The notes: a model not told the origin generated them from the sequence alone. DNA of 22,878 nt from SURF-13 sp041695325 (GCA_041695325.1 JBGFRC010000005.1:1-22878), one strand, 5' to 3'. Shown: positions 1 to 8,511, numbered from the stretch's first letter. Numbers and translations: made by a program.

Positions 1-158
1 CCGGTGTACACGGTGCGCACCGACACGATGGGCGCGTCAATATTGGGATATTCGCGCACCGTGAGGCGCTGGGAGGCGATGACGCCGATCAGGATCACCA
101 TCAGACTCATCACGGTGGCGAGCACCGGGCGGCGGATGGATAGTTCCGGCAGATTCAT
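1..158 (-). CDS. RND multidrug efflux permease, N-terminal fragment
   Basis: Only the first 52 codons are inside the window. The gene continues past the left edge. The protein starts MNLPELSIRRPVLATVMSLM, followed by an apolar stretch and REYPNIDAP. This is the standard N-terminus of AcrB/MexB-type (HAE1) inner-membrane proton-driven drug exporters: a short cytoplasmic amphipathic helix, the first transmembrane helix at about residues 11-29, and the conserved tyrosine-proline turn at the start of the periplasmic porter domain. The ATG at 156-158 lies just after the stop codon of the adaptor gene (160-162), so the two are translationally close and belong to one operon with the TetR gene. The substrate cannot be inferred from this fragment. 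Confidence 0.9.
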   Translation of the reverse strand, partial: MNLPELSIRRPVLATVMSLMVILIGVIASQRLTVREYPNIDAPIVSVRTVYT

Positions 159-159
159 G

Positions 160-1263
160 CTAACTTCCGGCCGGCGCGGCGGGCGCCTGGTTTCCCGTTT
201 GACTGGTGATTTTTACCGCCATGCCGTCGCGCAGCCTGGTCTGGCCCGCGGTCACCACCACGTCGCCCGCGCTCAGGCCGGCGCTGATCTCCACCTTGCC
301 GCTTGCGCGCTGGCCGGTCTGCACTTTTGTTTGCAGCGCCTTGCCGTCCACGATGCGGAACACAAACTGCTCATCGCCGATGGGCCACAGCGCCTGCTCC
401 GGAATGAGCAGCGCCTGTGTCCGGGTTTCCAGCACCAGCGCCACGCGCGCAAACATGCCCGGACGCAGGCGCAGGTCAGAATTGGCGATGCGCGCGCGCA
501 TCAGCACGCTGCGCGTCTGTTCATCCAGGCGCGGGTCTATGGCGTACACCTTGCCTTGGAAAGATGCGCCGGGGTAGGCATCCACCTGAACGTTGACCTG
601 CTGCCCCTGCTTGATGCCGGCCAGATAGGTTTCCGGCACGCGAAAATCCAGCTTCAGGGAACCGACGTCCTCCAGGTTGACGATGTCATCGCCTTCCCTG
701 ATGTAATCCCCCACGCTTACCCGGCGCAAGCCGAGTACGCCGGGAAACGGGGCATGGATGCGGGTCTTGGCCAGACGCGCCTGCTGCAGGCTGTAACGCG
801 CGCGCGCCTCGTTGAGCCGGGCCAGAGCCTCGTCGTAGTTTTGTTTGCTGAGGAGCTTTTTATCGAATATCTCCTGCGCGCGGGTGAAGTTGAGTTCGGC
901 GAGCTTGACCGTGGCGGCGCTTTCGGCAAGCTGGGCGCGCAGCTCCGCGTCATCAAGGCTGATGAGCGGGGCGTTTTCCGTTACTGCATCGCCCTCCTTG
1001 AAGTGAACTGCAGCGACACGCCCTGCGATCTCGGAACGAATCATCACCGACTCGTTGGCGCGCAACGTGCCCACCGTGCTTACCTCCCTCGCCACGGCGC
1101 CGGTTTCCACCGCCGCCGCTTCCACCGGCAGCGCCCTGCCGCCGGGCGGCCCGCCGCCCTCGGGCGCATCTTGCCGCGCGCCGTCGGTGCAGGCGCTCAA
1201 CGCCAGTAGATTTCCCAGCAGGACAGCGTGCGCTGCGATGCGGATTGTTTTCGTCCAGCACAT
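160..1263 (-). CDS. RND efflux periplasmic adaptor (membrane fusion protein), lipoprotein
   Basis: An adaptor of the HlyD/AcrA family that links an inner-membrane RND pump to an outer-membrane channel, about 367 residues. The N-terminus has a hydrophobic signal ending in the lipobox LSAC (Cys25 from the chosen start), so it is probably lipid-anchored. The barrel-sandwich (lipoyl-like) halves are visible as VMIRSEIAGRVAAVHFKEGD and, after the helical hairpin (about residues 105-165), IHAPFPGVLGLRRVSVGDYI. Beta-barrel and membrane-proximal domains follow. I chose ATG 1263 because AAGG lies 8 bases upstream. A GTG at 1272 would extend the protein by three residues and overlap the TetR stop. It lies between tetR and the permease on the same strand and should be repressed by that TetR protein. 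The length is normal. Confidence 0.92.
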   Translation of the reverse strand: MCWTKTIRIAAHAVLLGNLLALSACTDGARQDAPEGGGPPGGRALPVEAAAVETGAVAREVSTVGTLRANESVMIRSEIAGRVAAVHFKEGDAVTENAPLISLDDAELRAQLAESAATVKLAELNFTRAQEIFDKKLLSKQNYDEALARLNEARARYSLQQARLAKTRIHAPFPGVLGLRRVSVGDYIREGDDIVNLEDVGSLKLDFRVPETYLAGIKQGQQVNVQVDAYPGASFQGKVYAIDPRLDEQTRSVLMRARIANSDLRLRPGMFARVALVLETRTQALLIPEQALWPIGDEQFVFRIVDGKALQTKVQTGQRASGKVEISAGLSAGDVVVTAGQTRLRDGMAVKITSQTGNQAPAAPAGS

Positions 1264-1264
1264 A

Positions 1265-1927
1265 TTACGCACCTTGTGTGCTGGAGGGGGGCACGATACC
1301 GGCGAGGATTACTTTGACCACCATGCGGCTGTAGCGCAGCGGATCATCAGCAAAGTCCACGTCCGGGAAGTGGCGCAGCATGTTGCGCGCCTGGAAGAAA
1401 AAGATATTGGAGCCCACCAGAAGTTGCGCGATGAGCGCCGGATCAAGTTCTTTGCGCAGCTCGCCTCTTCCTTGAGCGTTGCGCAAGATTTCCACCAGCC
1501 GCGCGAAATTCTCGCCGCACAATTGTTCCGCCAGTTCCTTGCCGCGGCGCACGCCGCCTTCCAGCAACTCGCGTTGCACCAGCCGCGTCAAATGATAATG
1601 ACGCTCAAGGTGGGCGATGTGGGCCGCGGCGAAGTGCAGCAGACGCTCGGCGAGATCGCCGTCGCGGTTCACCAGTTCGTCCAGCAGGCGGCGCGCCTCG
1701 GCGCAGGCCGAGCCCAGCACGGTCTGATAAAGCGTCTCCTTGGACGAAAAATGATGGAAGATGTTGCCCTTGCTCACGCCGGCCTGCTCGGCGATCATGT
1801 TGATGGATACCCCCTCGTAGCCGTGTTCGGCGAATAGCCGCTCGGCGGTGTGCAAGATACGCTGGGCGGCTTCCGCCGTGGCGTGAGCAGGGGAGGTTGC
1901 GGAGGAAGCCAAATTGGCGGGAGCCAC
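1265..1927 (-). CDS. TetR/AcrR-family transcriptional repressor of the efflux operon
   Basis: A 220-residue TetR-type regulator. The N-terminal DNA-binding domain is clear: AAQRILHTAERLFAEHGYEG, then SINMIAEQAGVSKGNIFHHF (the helix-turn-helix, about residues 41-60), then SSKETLY. The C-terminal ligand domain is divergent, as usual, so the inducer cannot be predicted. The start is a GTG at 1927 preceded by an AAGGA ribosome-binding site at 1936-1940. It is the first gene of the operon with the adaptor and the RND permease, with only a couple of bases between it and the adaptor ATG. A palindrome inside its own promoter (1960-1979) makes autoregulation likely. The family assignment is firm. The regulatory target is inferred from position and operator. 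Confidence 0.93.
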   Translation of the reverse strand: MAPANLASSATSPAHATAEAAQRILHTAERLFAEHGYEGVSINMIAEQAGVSKGNIFHHFSSKETLYQTVLGSACAEARRLLDELVNRDGDLAERLLHFAAAHIAHLERHYHLTRLVQRELLEGGVRRGKELAEQLCGENFARLVEILRNAQGRGELRKELDPALIAQLLVGSNIFFFQARNMLRHFPDVDFADDPLRYSRMVVKVILAGIVPPSSTQGA

Positions 1928-1953
1928 GGGATATGTCCTTGATGTTTTGCCCC

Positions 1954-1982
1954 ATTGTACAAACCGGATGGTCGGTTTGCAA
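1954..1982 (-). promoter_or_regulatory. tetR-efflux operon promoter with overlapping palindromic operator
   Basis: Read on the minus strand, TTGCAA (1982-1977) and TACAAT (1959-1954) are separated by exactly 17 bases, a good sigma70-type promoter. Nearly the whole spacer is an inverted repeat with arms CAAACCG (1960-1966) and CGGTTTG (1973-1979), separated by 6 bases. A repressor bound there would cover both promoter elements. The transcript would start near 1947 with a leader of about 20 bases before the GTG at 1927. The sites are read directly. Binding by the adjacent TetR protein is inferred. Confidence 0.75.
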
Positions 1983-1990
1983 CCTTGGGG

Positions 1991-2653
1991 TTAGAATACG
2001 AAGGTCTGCGGCTTGGGCGCGTTGATCAGCGGCGGGATGCCGGTTTCAAACAGACTTTCGCGCGTCCACTCGTGCGGACCCAGGCGCGTGATGAGCAGGG
2101 CTTCCATCACGGGCGTCTGTCCCACGATCATGAACAGCCGCCCGCCCACTTTAAGTTGCTCCTGAAAACAGGGCTCAAACAGCGGCAGCGAGCCGGTCAC
2201 GGCGATGGCATCGTAAGGCGCGTGTTTTTCCCAGCCGTTCACGCCGTCGCCGGTTTCTAGCGTCACGTTGCGGATGCCAAACGCCTCAAGCGCCTCACCT
2301 GCGCGCGCGGTGAACTCAGGATAGATGTCCACGCTGTATACATGCTGGGCGAGCGAGGCGAGCAGAGCGGTTAAATAGCCGCTGCCGGTGCCGATCTCCA
2401 GCACGGTATCGGCGGGTTGTAGCTCCAGCGCCTGAATCAGCCGGGCCTCGACCTTGGGCGCCATCATCACCTCGCCGTGGCCGAGCGGGATGTTCATGTC
2501 CGCAAACGCCAGGCTGCGGTACTGCGCCGGCACGAACCGTTCCCGCGGCACGCGCGCAAGCAGATCGAGCACGCGCGGGTCCAACACCTCCCAGGTGCGG
2601 ATTTGCTGTTCAATCATGTTAAAGCGGGCTTGTTCCAGATTCATGATGTTCAT
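1991..2653 (-). CDS. Protein-L-isoaspartate O-methyltransferase-like protein
   Basis: A 220-residue class I SAM-dependent methyltransferase of the PIMT (Pcm) type. It begins MNIMNLEQARFNMIEQQIRT and contains the family's VPRERFVP segment (about residues 39-46) and the SAM-binding motif I VLEIGTGSGYLTALLA (about residues 86-101). True Pcm enzymes carry a conserved Ser in (I/V)S(Q/A)P just before motif I. Here the matching stretch reads GEVMMAPKVEAR, so that Ser is Met. The protein may therefore belong to the Pcm-like paralogue group and not repair isoaspartate. The reading frame is open further upstream, but the ATG at 2651-2653 is where similarity begins. No strong ribosome-binding site precedes it. 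It is divergent from thiC, and its stop lies 9 bases upstream of the tetR -35 box, so it is probably a separate transcription unit. Confidence 0.85.
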   Translation of the reverse strand: MNIMNLEQARFNMIEQQIRTWEVLDPRVLDLLARVPRERFVPAQYRSLAFADMNIPLGHGEVMMAPKVEARLIQALELQPADTVLEIGTGSGYLTALLASLAQHVYSVDIYPEFTARAGEALEAFGIRNVTLETGDGVNGWEKHAPYDAIAVTGSLPLFEPCFQEQLKVGGRLFMIVGQTPVMEALLITRLGPHEWTRESLFETGIPPLINAPKPQTFVF

Positions 2654-2743
2654 GGGCTGTAGTTCGCGTGACGGACGTGACGCAAAGGCCCAACAGGTTA
2701 AGCGCTTTACGGTTTTCACGCAAGGGCGGGCGGGCAAAACCGC

Positions 2744-2772
2744 TTGCAAAAACGCGGGCTTTAGGCTAGTTT
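2744..2772 (+). promoter_or_regulatory. Possible thiC promoter upstream of the riboswitch
   Basis: TTGCAA at 2744-2749 and TAGTTT at 2767-2772 are 17 bases apart, placing a start site near 2779, just before the riboswitch begins. The -35 is good and the -10 is weak (3 of 6 consensus bases). Position is the main argument. Confidence 0.35.
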
Positions 2773-2781
2773 GGACCCAGC

Positions 2782-2887
2782 AGCTAGGGGTGCCCATGCA
2801 GTAAATGGGCTGAGAGATAAGGCCTTCCGGGAGGAGCGAGGCTATACCCTTTGAACCTGATCCGGTTTGCACCGGCGTAGGAAAGCG
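2782..2887 (+). promoter_or_regulatory. TPP (thiamine pyrophosphate) riboswitch, THI element
   Basis: The conserved core of the TPP aptamer is present in order: AGGGGTGCCC near 2786, the pyrimidine-sensing CTGAGA at 2810-2815, the ACCCTTTGAACCTGAT block at 2846-2861 that binds the pyrophosphate via metal ions, and GTAGGAAAG at 2878-2886 closing the P1 stem. It lies about 45 bases upstream of the thiC start and includes no coding sequence. By analogy with other proteobacterial thiC leaders, TPP binding should hide the ribosome-binding site or stop transcription. I saw no clear terminator with a T-run between 2887 and 2930, so translational control of the GAGGTG site at 2920-2925 is the more likely mechanism. 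Confidence 0.96.
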
Positions 2888-2929
2888 GCGCCCCCACCGT
2901 GTTCCTGCGCCCTTATGTCGAGGTGTATC

Positions 2930-4810
<1,881 letters not shown>

Positions 4811-4891
4811 AAGCCGTCTCCGGCTGACTTTGTCAAGGACGGTTTCATCAGGTAAACCCGCGGACCCTGTTTAAAAGCCGCGCCGTCCGCC

Positions 4892-5842
4892 ATGCTTGCC
4901 CTCTATCCTCAGATCAAGCCCTACGTCGAACACAGCCTGGCGGTGGACCAGCCGCACGTGCTGCACGTGGAGGAGTGCGGCAATCCACACGGCTTGCCGG
5001 TGTTGTTCGTGCACGGCGGGCCGGGGGCGGGGTGCGAGGCATATCACCGGCGCTTTTTTGATGCGGACGTTTATCGCATCATTTTGTTCGATCAGCGTGG
5101 CGCGGGGCGATCCATGCCGCACGCGGAGCTGGAAGGAAACAACACGCAGGCGCTGGTATCCGATATGGAGCGCATACGCGAGCGCCTCGGCATCGGGCGC
5201 TGGGTGGTGTTCGGCGGCTCGTGGGGCTCGACCTTGGCGCTGGTCTATGCCGAGACGCACCCTGAGCGCGTACTGGGCCTGATCCTGCGCGGTATTTTTC
5301 TGTGCCGCCCGCGCGAGATACACTGGTTTTACCAGGACGGCGCGAATCGCATCTTCCCCGACTACTGGGAGGACTTCGTGCGGCCCGTCGCCGAGGCCGA
5401 ACGCGGCGACATGCTGCGCGCCTACTACCGTTTGCTGACCGGTGCGGATGAAATCGCGCGCCTCGCCGCCGCCAAGGCCTGGTCACTGTGGGAGGGGCGT
5501 ACGCTGACGTTGATTGAAAATCGCTCCATGGTGGAACACTTCAGTCATCCGCACCGCGCGCTGAGCCTGGCGCGCATCGAGTGCCATTATTTCATGCACG
5601 ACAGCTTTCTCGATGAAAACCAGATTCTGCGCGCCGCGCACCGGCTGCGCCACATCCCCGGCGTGGTGGTGCACGGGCGTTACGACGTGGTGTGTCCCCT
5701 GGAAAGCGCGTGGGAGCTGCATCAGGCCTGGCCGGAGGCGGAGCTTAAGATCGTTGCCGACGCGGGGCACGCGGCGAGCGAGCCCGGCATCGTGGACGCG
5801 CTGGTGCGCGCCACGCAGGGTATGGCGCGGCGCTTGGCATGA
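4892..5842 (+). CDS. pip: Proline iminopeptidase (alpha/beta hydrolase, peptidase S33)
   Basis: A cytosolic aminopeptidase that removes N-terminal proline. The 316-residue length is typical. The oxyanion-hole motif HGGPGAG is at residues 41-47, the line DQRGAGRS at about 67-74, and the nucleophile elbow GGSWGS gives Ser110. HGRYDVVCP gives Asp265 and DAGHAASEPG gives His293, completing the catalytic triad. A helical cap lies between about residues 140 and 230, including the WEGRT segment typical of this family. The stop overlaps the dtd start (ATGA at 5839-5842), so the two genes are translationally coupled. The same pip-dtd pair is known from Pseudomonas. No strong ribosome-binding site is seen before ATG 4892. 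The 81-base gap after thiC holds no clear promoter. Confidence 0.95.
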   Translation: MLALYPQIKPYVEHSLAVDQPHVLHVEECGNPHGLPVLFVHGGPGAGCEAYHRRFFDADVYRIILFDQRGAGRSMPHAELEGNNTQALVSDMERIRERLGIGRWVVFGGSWGSTLALVYAETHPERVLGLILRGIFLCRPREIHWFYQDGANRIFPDYWEDFVRPVAEAERGDMLRAYYRLLTGADEIARLAAAKAWSLWEGRTLTLIENRSMVEHFSHPHRALSLARIECHYFMHDSFLDENQILRAAHRLRHIPGVVVHGRYDVVCPLESAWELHQAWPEAELKIVADAGHAASEPGIVDALVRATQGMARRLA

Positions 5843-6276
5843 TCGCCCTGTTACAGCGCGTGACGCAGGCGCACGTTGAGGTCGCCGGCCACACCATCGG
5901 AAAAATCGGTCCGGGGCTGCTGGTGTTTGTCGGCGTGGAGCGCAGCGATGGCGAGAAACAAGCCGAAAGGCTGCTGCACCGGTTGCTTAATTACCGCGTG
6001 TTTGCCGACCAGGATGGAAAAATGAACCGCAGCCTGCTGGACGCGCGCGGCGGTTTGCTGCTGGCACCGCAGTTCACCCTAGCCGCGGACACGCACAAGG
6101 GTTTGCGGCCGAGTTTTACGCCGGCCGCGGAACCGCGGCACGGCGAGTGGTTGTTTGATTATCTGGTGCGGCAGGCGCGCGCGCAATACGGCAAGGTCGA
6201 GGCGGGCCGGTTTGGCGCTGACATGCAGGTCACGCTCACCAACGACGGTCCGGTGACTTTTTGGTTAAAGGTCTGA
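5839..6276 (+). CDS. dtd: D-aminoacyl-tRNA deacylase
   Basis: DTD hydrolyses D-amino acids (and glycine) wrongly attached to tRNA, a chiral proofreading step in the cytosol. The 145-residue protein is full length and starts MIALLQRVTQAHVEV as in E. coli Dtd. The Gly-cisPro motif that rejects L-amino acids lies in the C-terminal segment NDGPVTFWL. The other active-site motif, SQFTL in E. coli, reads PQFTLAADTHKGLRPSF here, so the serine is replaced by proline while Gln, Phe and Thr are kept. It overlaps pip by 4 bases and is the last gene of this small operon. The 113 bases after it hold a possible promoter for the next pair of genes. Confidence 0.96.
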   Translation: MIALLQRVTQAHVEVAGHTIGKIGPGLLVFVGVERSDGEKQAERLLHRLLNYRVFADQDGKMNRSLLDARGGLLLAPQFTLAADTHKGLRPSFTPAAEPRHGEWLFDYLVRQARAQYGKVEAGRFGADMQVTLTNDGPVTFWLKV

Positions 6277-6288
6277 CCCCAAGCCGGT

Positions 6289-6320
6289 TTGACAGCCTGC
6301 CTGTCTATGCTCAGTATAGG
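6289..6320 (+). promoter_or_regulatory. Possible promoter for the exported/membrane protein pair
   Basis: A perfect TTGACA lies at 6289-6294. The -10 is uncertain: CAGTAT at 6312-6317 is 17 bases away but weak, while TATAGG at 6315-6320 is 20 bases away. The spacer contains the dyad GACAG/CTGTC (6291-6295 and 6301-6305). A long spacer with a dyad would suit an activator-dependent promoter, but this is only suggestive. Confidence 0.3.
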
Positions 6321-6389
6321 GGGTGGCGGAACTTTTTACCCGCCCATCAGACCAATATTGCACCCTATCAGGAAGTCAGGAGGTAAGCC

Positions 6390-6725
6390 ATGAAGACATT
6401 CAAGACCCTGCTGTTTTCCCTGTTGTTCGGCGCCGCCGCCTTGGCCTTCGCCGCCGGTGGTTCCATCACCATCACTGCGCCCACGGACGGCGCCACCATC
6501 AAGGCCAACACCGAAACCCAGCTGGAGTATGTGGTCGATCCCGGTGCGCGCGGTGATCACATCCATCTTACCATAGGCGGCAAAGACACCATACTCCGCG
6601 CCCTCAAGGGCAGTCATCCCCTGCCGAAATTCAGCCCCGGCAAGCACACCATCACGCTTAAAGTGGTGGACAGGGGCCATACCCCGGTCGGCATCGAAAA
6701 GACCATTACGGTGACTGCCGAGTAG
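6390..6725 (+). CDS. Small exported beta-rich protein of unknown function
   Basis: 111 residues preceded by a near-perfect ribosome-binding site (AGGAGGT, 6378-6384). Residues 1-22 form a Sec signal peptide (two Lys, a Leu/Phe/Ala-rich core, probable cleavage after AFA), leaving a mature periplasmic or secreted protein of about 90 residues. The mature part reads as alternating beta strands: SITITAPTDGATIKA, QLEYVVD, DHIHLTIGGKD, HTITLKVVD and KTITVTAE. This is consistent with one immunoglobulin-like sandwich. Several histidines (DHIHL, GSH, GKH, RGH) could bind a metal, but there is no established motif. The next gene starts directly after its stop, so the two are almost certainly co-transcribed. 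I do not recognise a named family. A distant CopC-like or bacterial Ig-like fold is possible but not demonstrated. Confidence 0.85.
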   Translation: MKTFKTLLFSLLFGAAALAFAAGGSITITAPTDGATIKANTETQLEYVVDPGARGDHIHLTIGGKDTILRALKGSHPLPKFSPGKHTITLKVVDRGHTPVGIEKTITVTAE

Positions 6726-7139
6726 GTGCTGCTCGAAAATCTCGCCTATACCGGCGTACAGCTGGCGCATAACTTCGGCGCGGTGGCGGTGGCGGGTTCC
6801 GCCGCCGCCGCGGTCTGGCTGGTTCCCGGTAATGTCCTGCTGCAACGCAAGCTGGCCCAAGTGATGGCGCTGGGCTGGGTGGTGCAAGGCGCAAGCGGCG
6901 CGCTATTCGGCGCGGTGAGCTACGGCTTCTACGGCAAATTTCCCGACATCAAGGGCGTCGCCATTGCCGCGCTGGCGATAAAAATCGTCAGCGCCGTGAC
7001 CGGGTTTGTGCTGGTGATGGGGTATCTGGAGAAGGCCGGGGAGTGGAACATAGAGCAGCGCCACCGAGCTTGGCGCGCCTTGCTCGGGCTCGCTTTTATC
7101 CCGCTGATTGCCGCGGCCTTTCTAAGATGGTTTGCTTAG
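6726..7139 (+). CDS. Four-helix integral membrane protein of unknown function
   Basis: 137 residues starting with GTG immediately after the TAG of the preceding gene, so translation is probably coupled. Four hydrophobic segments are visible at about residues 9-31, 37-60, 72-97 and 112-134, separated by short polar loops such as GKFPDIKG and EWNIEQRHRAW. The first helix carries a histidine in VQLAHNFGAVAVAG, a pattern seen in membrane proteins that bind haem or copper, but one histidine is not proof. There is no signal peptide and no soluble domain. It ends 23 bases before the convergent hemE stop, and no clear terminator lies between them. I do not recognise the family. Partnership with the exported protein upstream is inferred from their adjacency. 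Confidence 0.78.
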   Translation: MLLENLAYTGVQLAHNFGAVAVAGSAAAAVWLVPGNVLLQRKLAQVMALGWVVQGASGALFGAVSYGFYGKFPDIKGVAIAALAIKIVSAVTGFVLVMGYLEKAGEWNIEQRHRAWRALLGLAFIPLIAAAFLRWFA

Positions 7140-7162
7140 AAACAGAGATGCAAGCGAGCGGC

Positions 7163-8227
7163 TTAGCGGTGATAGTGTGCGCTCAATTCATGCACGGCGT
7201 TTACAAACGCAGTAGCGTGTTCGGGTTTGACGTGCTGATGGATGCCGTGGCCCAAATTGAATACGTGTCCCGTGCCGGGGCCGTAGTTGTCGAGGATGGT
7301 GGCGACTTCAGAGCGGATGCGCGCAGGCTGAGCATAGAGTATGGCCGGGTCCATGTTGCCTTGCAGGGCGACCTTATTTCCAACGCGCGCGCGCGCGTCT
7401 TTAAGATCGGTGGTCCAGTCTACACCGAGCGCGTCGCACCCCGTCCCCGCCATCGCCTCCAGCCATTGTCCACCGTTTTTGGTGAATAAAATTATCGGCA
7501 CGCGCCGTCCCTCGTGTTCGCGCGTCAAACCTTTTACGATCTGCTCCATGTAGCGCAAGGAGAACTCTTTATAATCGCGCGGCGTGAGTACGCCGCCCCA
7601 GGTGTCGAACACCATCACGGCCTGCGCGCCCGCGGCGATCTGCGCGTTGAGATAGGCCGTGACCGCGCGCGCCAGTACGTGCAATAGCCGGTGCATGACT
7701 TCAGGTTCGTCAAACAGCATGCGCTTTACCAGCGCAAACTCCTTGCCGCCTTGCCCTTCCACCATATAGGTGGCGAGCGTCCACGGGCTGCCCGCGAAGC
7801 CGATCAGCGGCACGCGCCCGTGCAACTCGCGCCGGATCAGGCGCACTGCGTCCATCACGTAACGCAGTTCATGCTCCGGATCGGGCGCGCCGAGCGATGC
7901 AACGTCTTGCGCGCTGCGCACCGGATGCTTGAAGCGCGGGCCTTCGCCTTCCGAGAAGTACAAACCCAGCCCCATCGCGTCGGGAACGGTGAGAATGTCG
8001 GAAAACAGAATCGCGGCGTCGAGCGGAAACCTGTCTATGGGTTGCAGCGTGACCTCGCAGGCCAGCTCCGGCGTCTTGCACAGGGTCATGAAGTCGCCCG
8101 CCTTTTGGCGCGTGGCGCGGTATTCCGGCAGATAGCGCCCGGCCTGGCGCATCATCCATACCGGCGTGACATCCACGGGCTGGCGCAGCAGGGCGCGCAG
8201 AAAACGGTCGTTTTTGAGCGGGGTCAT
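7163..8227 (-). CDS. hemE: Uroporphyrinogen decarboxylase
   Basis: HemE removes four carboxyl groups from uroporphyrinogen III to give coproporphyrinogen III in haem synthesis. The protein of 354 residues matches the length of E. coli HemE. Conserved pieces include PVWMMRQAGRYLPEYR near residue 22 (the substrate-binding arginines), FSDILTVPDAMGL with the catalytic aspartate, FAGSPWTLATYMVEG, VMVFDTWGG, and the C-terminal FNLGHGIHQ. ATG 8227 is the correct start. The frame stays open far upstream only because it reads across the strand opposite other genes. It lies downstream of gltBD in a gene order common in Gammaproteobacteria, but a broken toxin gene on the opposite strand separates it from gltD. 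There is no visible Shine-Dalgarno sequence before the ATG. Confidence 0.97.
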   Translation of the reverse strand: MTPLKNDRFLRALLRQPVDVTPVWMMRQAGRYLPEYRATRQKAGDFMTLCKTPELACEVTLQPIDRFPLDAAILFSDILTVPDAMGLGLYFSEGEGPRFKHPVRSAQDVASLGAPDPEHELRYVMDAVRLIRRELHGRVPLIGFAGSPWTLATYMVEGQGGKEFALVKRMLFDEPEVMHRLLHVLARAVTAYLNAQIAAGAQAVMVFDTWGGVLTPRDYKEFSLRYMEQIVKGLTREHEGRRVPIILFTKNGGQWLEAMAGTGCDALGVDWTTDLKDARARVGNKVALQGNMDPAILYAQPARIRSEVATILDNYGPGTGHVFNLGHGIHQHVKPEHATAFVNAVHELSAHYHR

Positions 8228-8238
8228 GGGATAGTTGA

Positions 8239-8490
8239 CTGTGTTATAACAATGACGATCTTTTCGAGTTGGCGGCGGCCTATGGATTCGGCTTCGCCCG
8301 CAGTCATCCTTTAGTAGATGGTAACAAACGTAGCGCCTTCGCGGTGAAGGACGTCTTCTTGCGCCTGAACGGTTACGCGCTTGCCGCCTCGGAGGAAGAG
8401 GCTTACACGGCCATGATTCAACTCGCGGCAGGCGAGTGGCAGGAAGCGCGGCTCGCAAAGTGGCTGGCAGAGTATGTTGAGCGTTTGTAA
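8239..8490 (+). pseudogene. 5'-truncated Doc/Fic-family toxin remnant (death-on-curing type)
   Basis: The frame ends at TAA 8488-8490 and is closed upstream by TGA 8236-8238, leaving 83 codons with no ATG at the family start. The translation reads YNNDDLFELAAAYGFGFARS, then HPLVDGNKRSAF (8305-8340), then LRLNGYALAASEEEAY. This is the C-terminal two thirds of a Doc-type Fic protein. These proteins, about 125 residues long, modify EF-Tu or other targets and are neutralised by a Phd antitoxin encoded just upstream. The Fic motif HPFxDGNKR is kept except for Phe to Leu. About 40-45 N-terminal residues and the whole antitoxin gene are missing. The remnant abuts the hemE start on one side and ends 21 bases before the gltD stop. 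An ORF from TTG 8269 would give 73 residues, but I judge it non-functional. Confidence 0.8.
8243..8251 (-). promoter_or_regulatory. Candidate extended -10 promoter of hemE
   Basis: On the minus strand the sequence TGTTATAAC has a TG one base before the hexamer TATAAC, which is the extended -10 pattern. No good -35 exists at 17 bases. The start site would be near 8236, leaving a leader of only about 9 bases before the hemE ATG. The element lies at the broken edge of the doc remnant. Confidence 0.4.
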
Positions 8491-8511
8491 ATTCGCGGGC
8501 TGACGCCGAGT

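Noticed and set aside
4..1209. A 401-residue open frame on the plus strand
   Set aside because: It is antisense to the adaptor and RND genes, has the Arg/Ala/His-rich composition of a shadow frame in GC-rich DNA, and resembles no family.
4811..4830. Terminator after thiC
   Set aside because: The stem AGCCG/CGGCT is only five pairs and has no T-run.
8269..8490. A functional 73-residue Doc protein starting at TTG
   Set aside because: It lacks the N-terminal part of the Fic fold, any ribosome-binding site and an antitoxin partner, so a remnant is more likely.
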